This document shows positions 39,297 to 39,378 of a stretch of DNA of 39,378 nucleotides, in pieces. The translations under genes were made by a program, and so were the position numbers. Under the pieces are notes generated by a model that was given only the letters and a program-made list of their open reading frames with translations, searched no databases and was not told where the DNA came from. The number at the start of each line of letters is the position of its first letter. Within the stretch, counting starts at the first letter, position 1. Origin of the DNA: Marinobacterium lutimaris. Lineage in GTDB: Bacteria > Pseudomonadota > Gammaproteobacteria > Pseudomonadales > Balneatricaceae. The stretch is from NCBI RefSeq assembly GCF_900108065.1, contig NZ_FNVQ01000011.1:1-39378 (forward strand), read 5' to 3'.

Positions 39297-39378
39297 TGAT
39301 TCCGGACACCGATTTAGGTGGTACAGTCGCCACCGAAGGAGAGGTGTTCAATGGCAAAACAGCGTCGTTCGTTTTCAA
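39297..39378 (+). mobile_element. IS3-family insertion sequence, left end (cut by window edge)
   Basis: TGATTCCGGACACCGATTTA begins with TG, as IS3-family ends do, and leads within 54 bases to a transposase orfA start. The right end, the target duplication and the second frame are outside the window. The exact first base is uncertain. Confidence 0.55.
39351..39378 (+). CDS. IS3-family transposase OrfA, N-terminal fragment (incomplete at edge)
   Basis: Only nine codons are visible: MAKQRRSFS, matching the common start of IS3-type OrfA proteins (MxKQRRxFSxEFK). GGAGAGG precedes the ATG. OrfA would supply the helix-turn-helix that binds the element ends. The remainder lies beyond the window. 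Confidence 0.6.

Noticed and set aside
1-39378. CRISPR arrays, tRNA and rRNA genes
   Set aside because: No regularly spaced direct repeats and no recognisable tRNA or rRNA sequence were seen; a tRNA scan was not possible here.

Overview
The window looks like a gammaproteobacterial chromosome, probably marine (Oceanospirillales-like; this is inference from protein style, no rRNA is present). It joins a host carbon-metabolism region (about 245-21565) to the mating-pair-formation module of an integrative conjugative element (about 25557-38214). A short patch rich in toxin-antitoxin genes lies between them.

Region 1 (245-13476) is an acid-sugar catabolic cluster. A GcvA-type LysR regulator diverges from a split, atypical transketolase (two subunits). 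This is followed by a complete TRAP transporter (DctP-Q-M) and an LtnD-like hydroxyacid dehydrogenase. Converging on these is an operon for a glycerate 2-kinase (TtuD), a 3-oxo-tetronate kinase (OtnK, DUF1537) and a 3-oxo-tetronate-4-phosphate decarboxylase (OtnC). A second, paralogous TRAP transporter follows and ends at an intrinsic terminator. OtnK and OtnC convert 3-oxo-tetronate to dihydroxyacetone phosphate. The usual 2-oxo/3-oxo-tetronate isomerase (OtnI) is not in the window.

Region 2 (13626-21565) has a second GcvA-type LysR regulator diverging from an SDR oxidoreductase. After a strong terminator come a hydroxypyruvate/glyoxylate-reductase-like D-2-hydroxyacid dehydrogenase, a full-length transketolase with changed substrate-pocket residues, and phosphoenolpyruvate carboxylase (ppc). 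Glycerate dehydrogenase, glycerate 2-kinase and PEP carboxylase together could form a route hydroxypyruvate - glycerate - 2-phosphoglycerate - PEP - oxaloacetate, with transketolase drawing on the same ketol pool (inference).

Region 3 (21566-25556) is a junction. It holds an orphan hypothetical gene, a ParD-like antitoxin plus zeta-like kinase toxin with a clear operator, a decapitated LysR gene whose remaining C-terminal codons start at the toxin stop codon, and a complete three-gene hipB-hipS-hipT system transcribed leftwards with its own promoter and operator.

Region 4 (25557-38214) is one long, tightly overlapping operon encoding the GI-type (MPF-G, ICEHin1056/PFGI-1/ICEclc-like) type IV secretion system. 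It runs from a RAQPRD-family protein through VirB8-, VirB9- and VirB10-like proteins, a lipoprotein, the VirB4/TraC ATPase and TraU-like proteins to TraG-N. The coupling protein, relaxase and integrase genes are not present. The operon ends in a terminator facing a membrane-protein gene of unknown function.

Region 5 (38801-39378) has an isolated integron attC-like imperfect palindrome, an intrinsic terminator, and the start of an IS3-type insertion sequence cut by the window edge.
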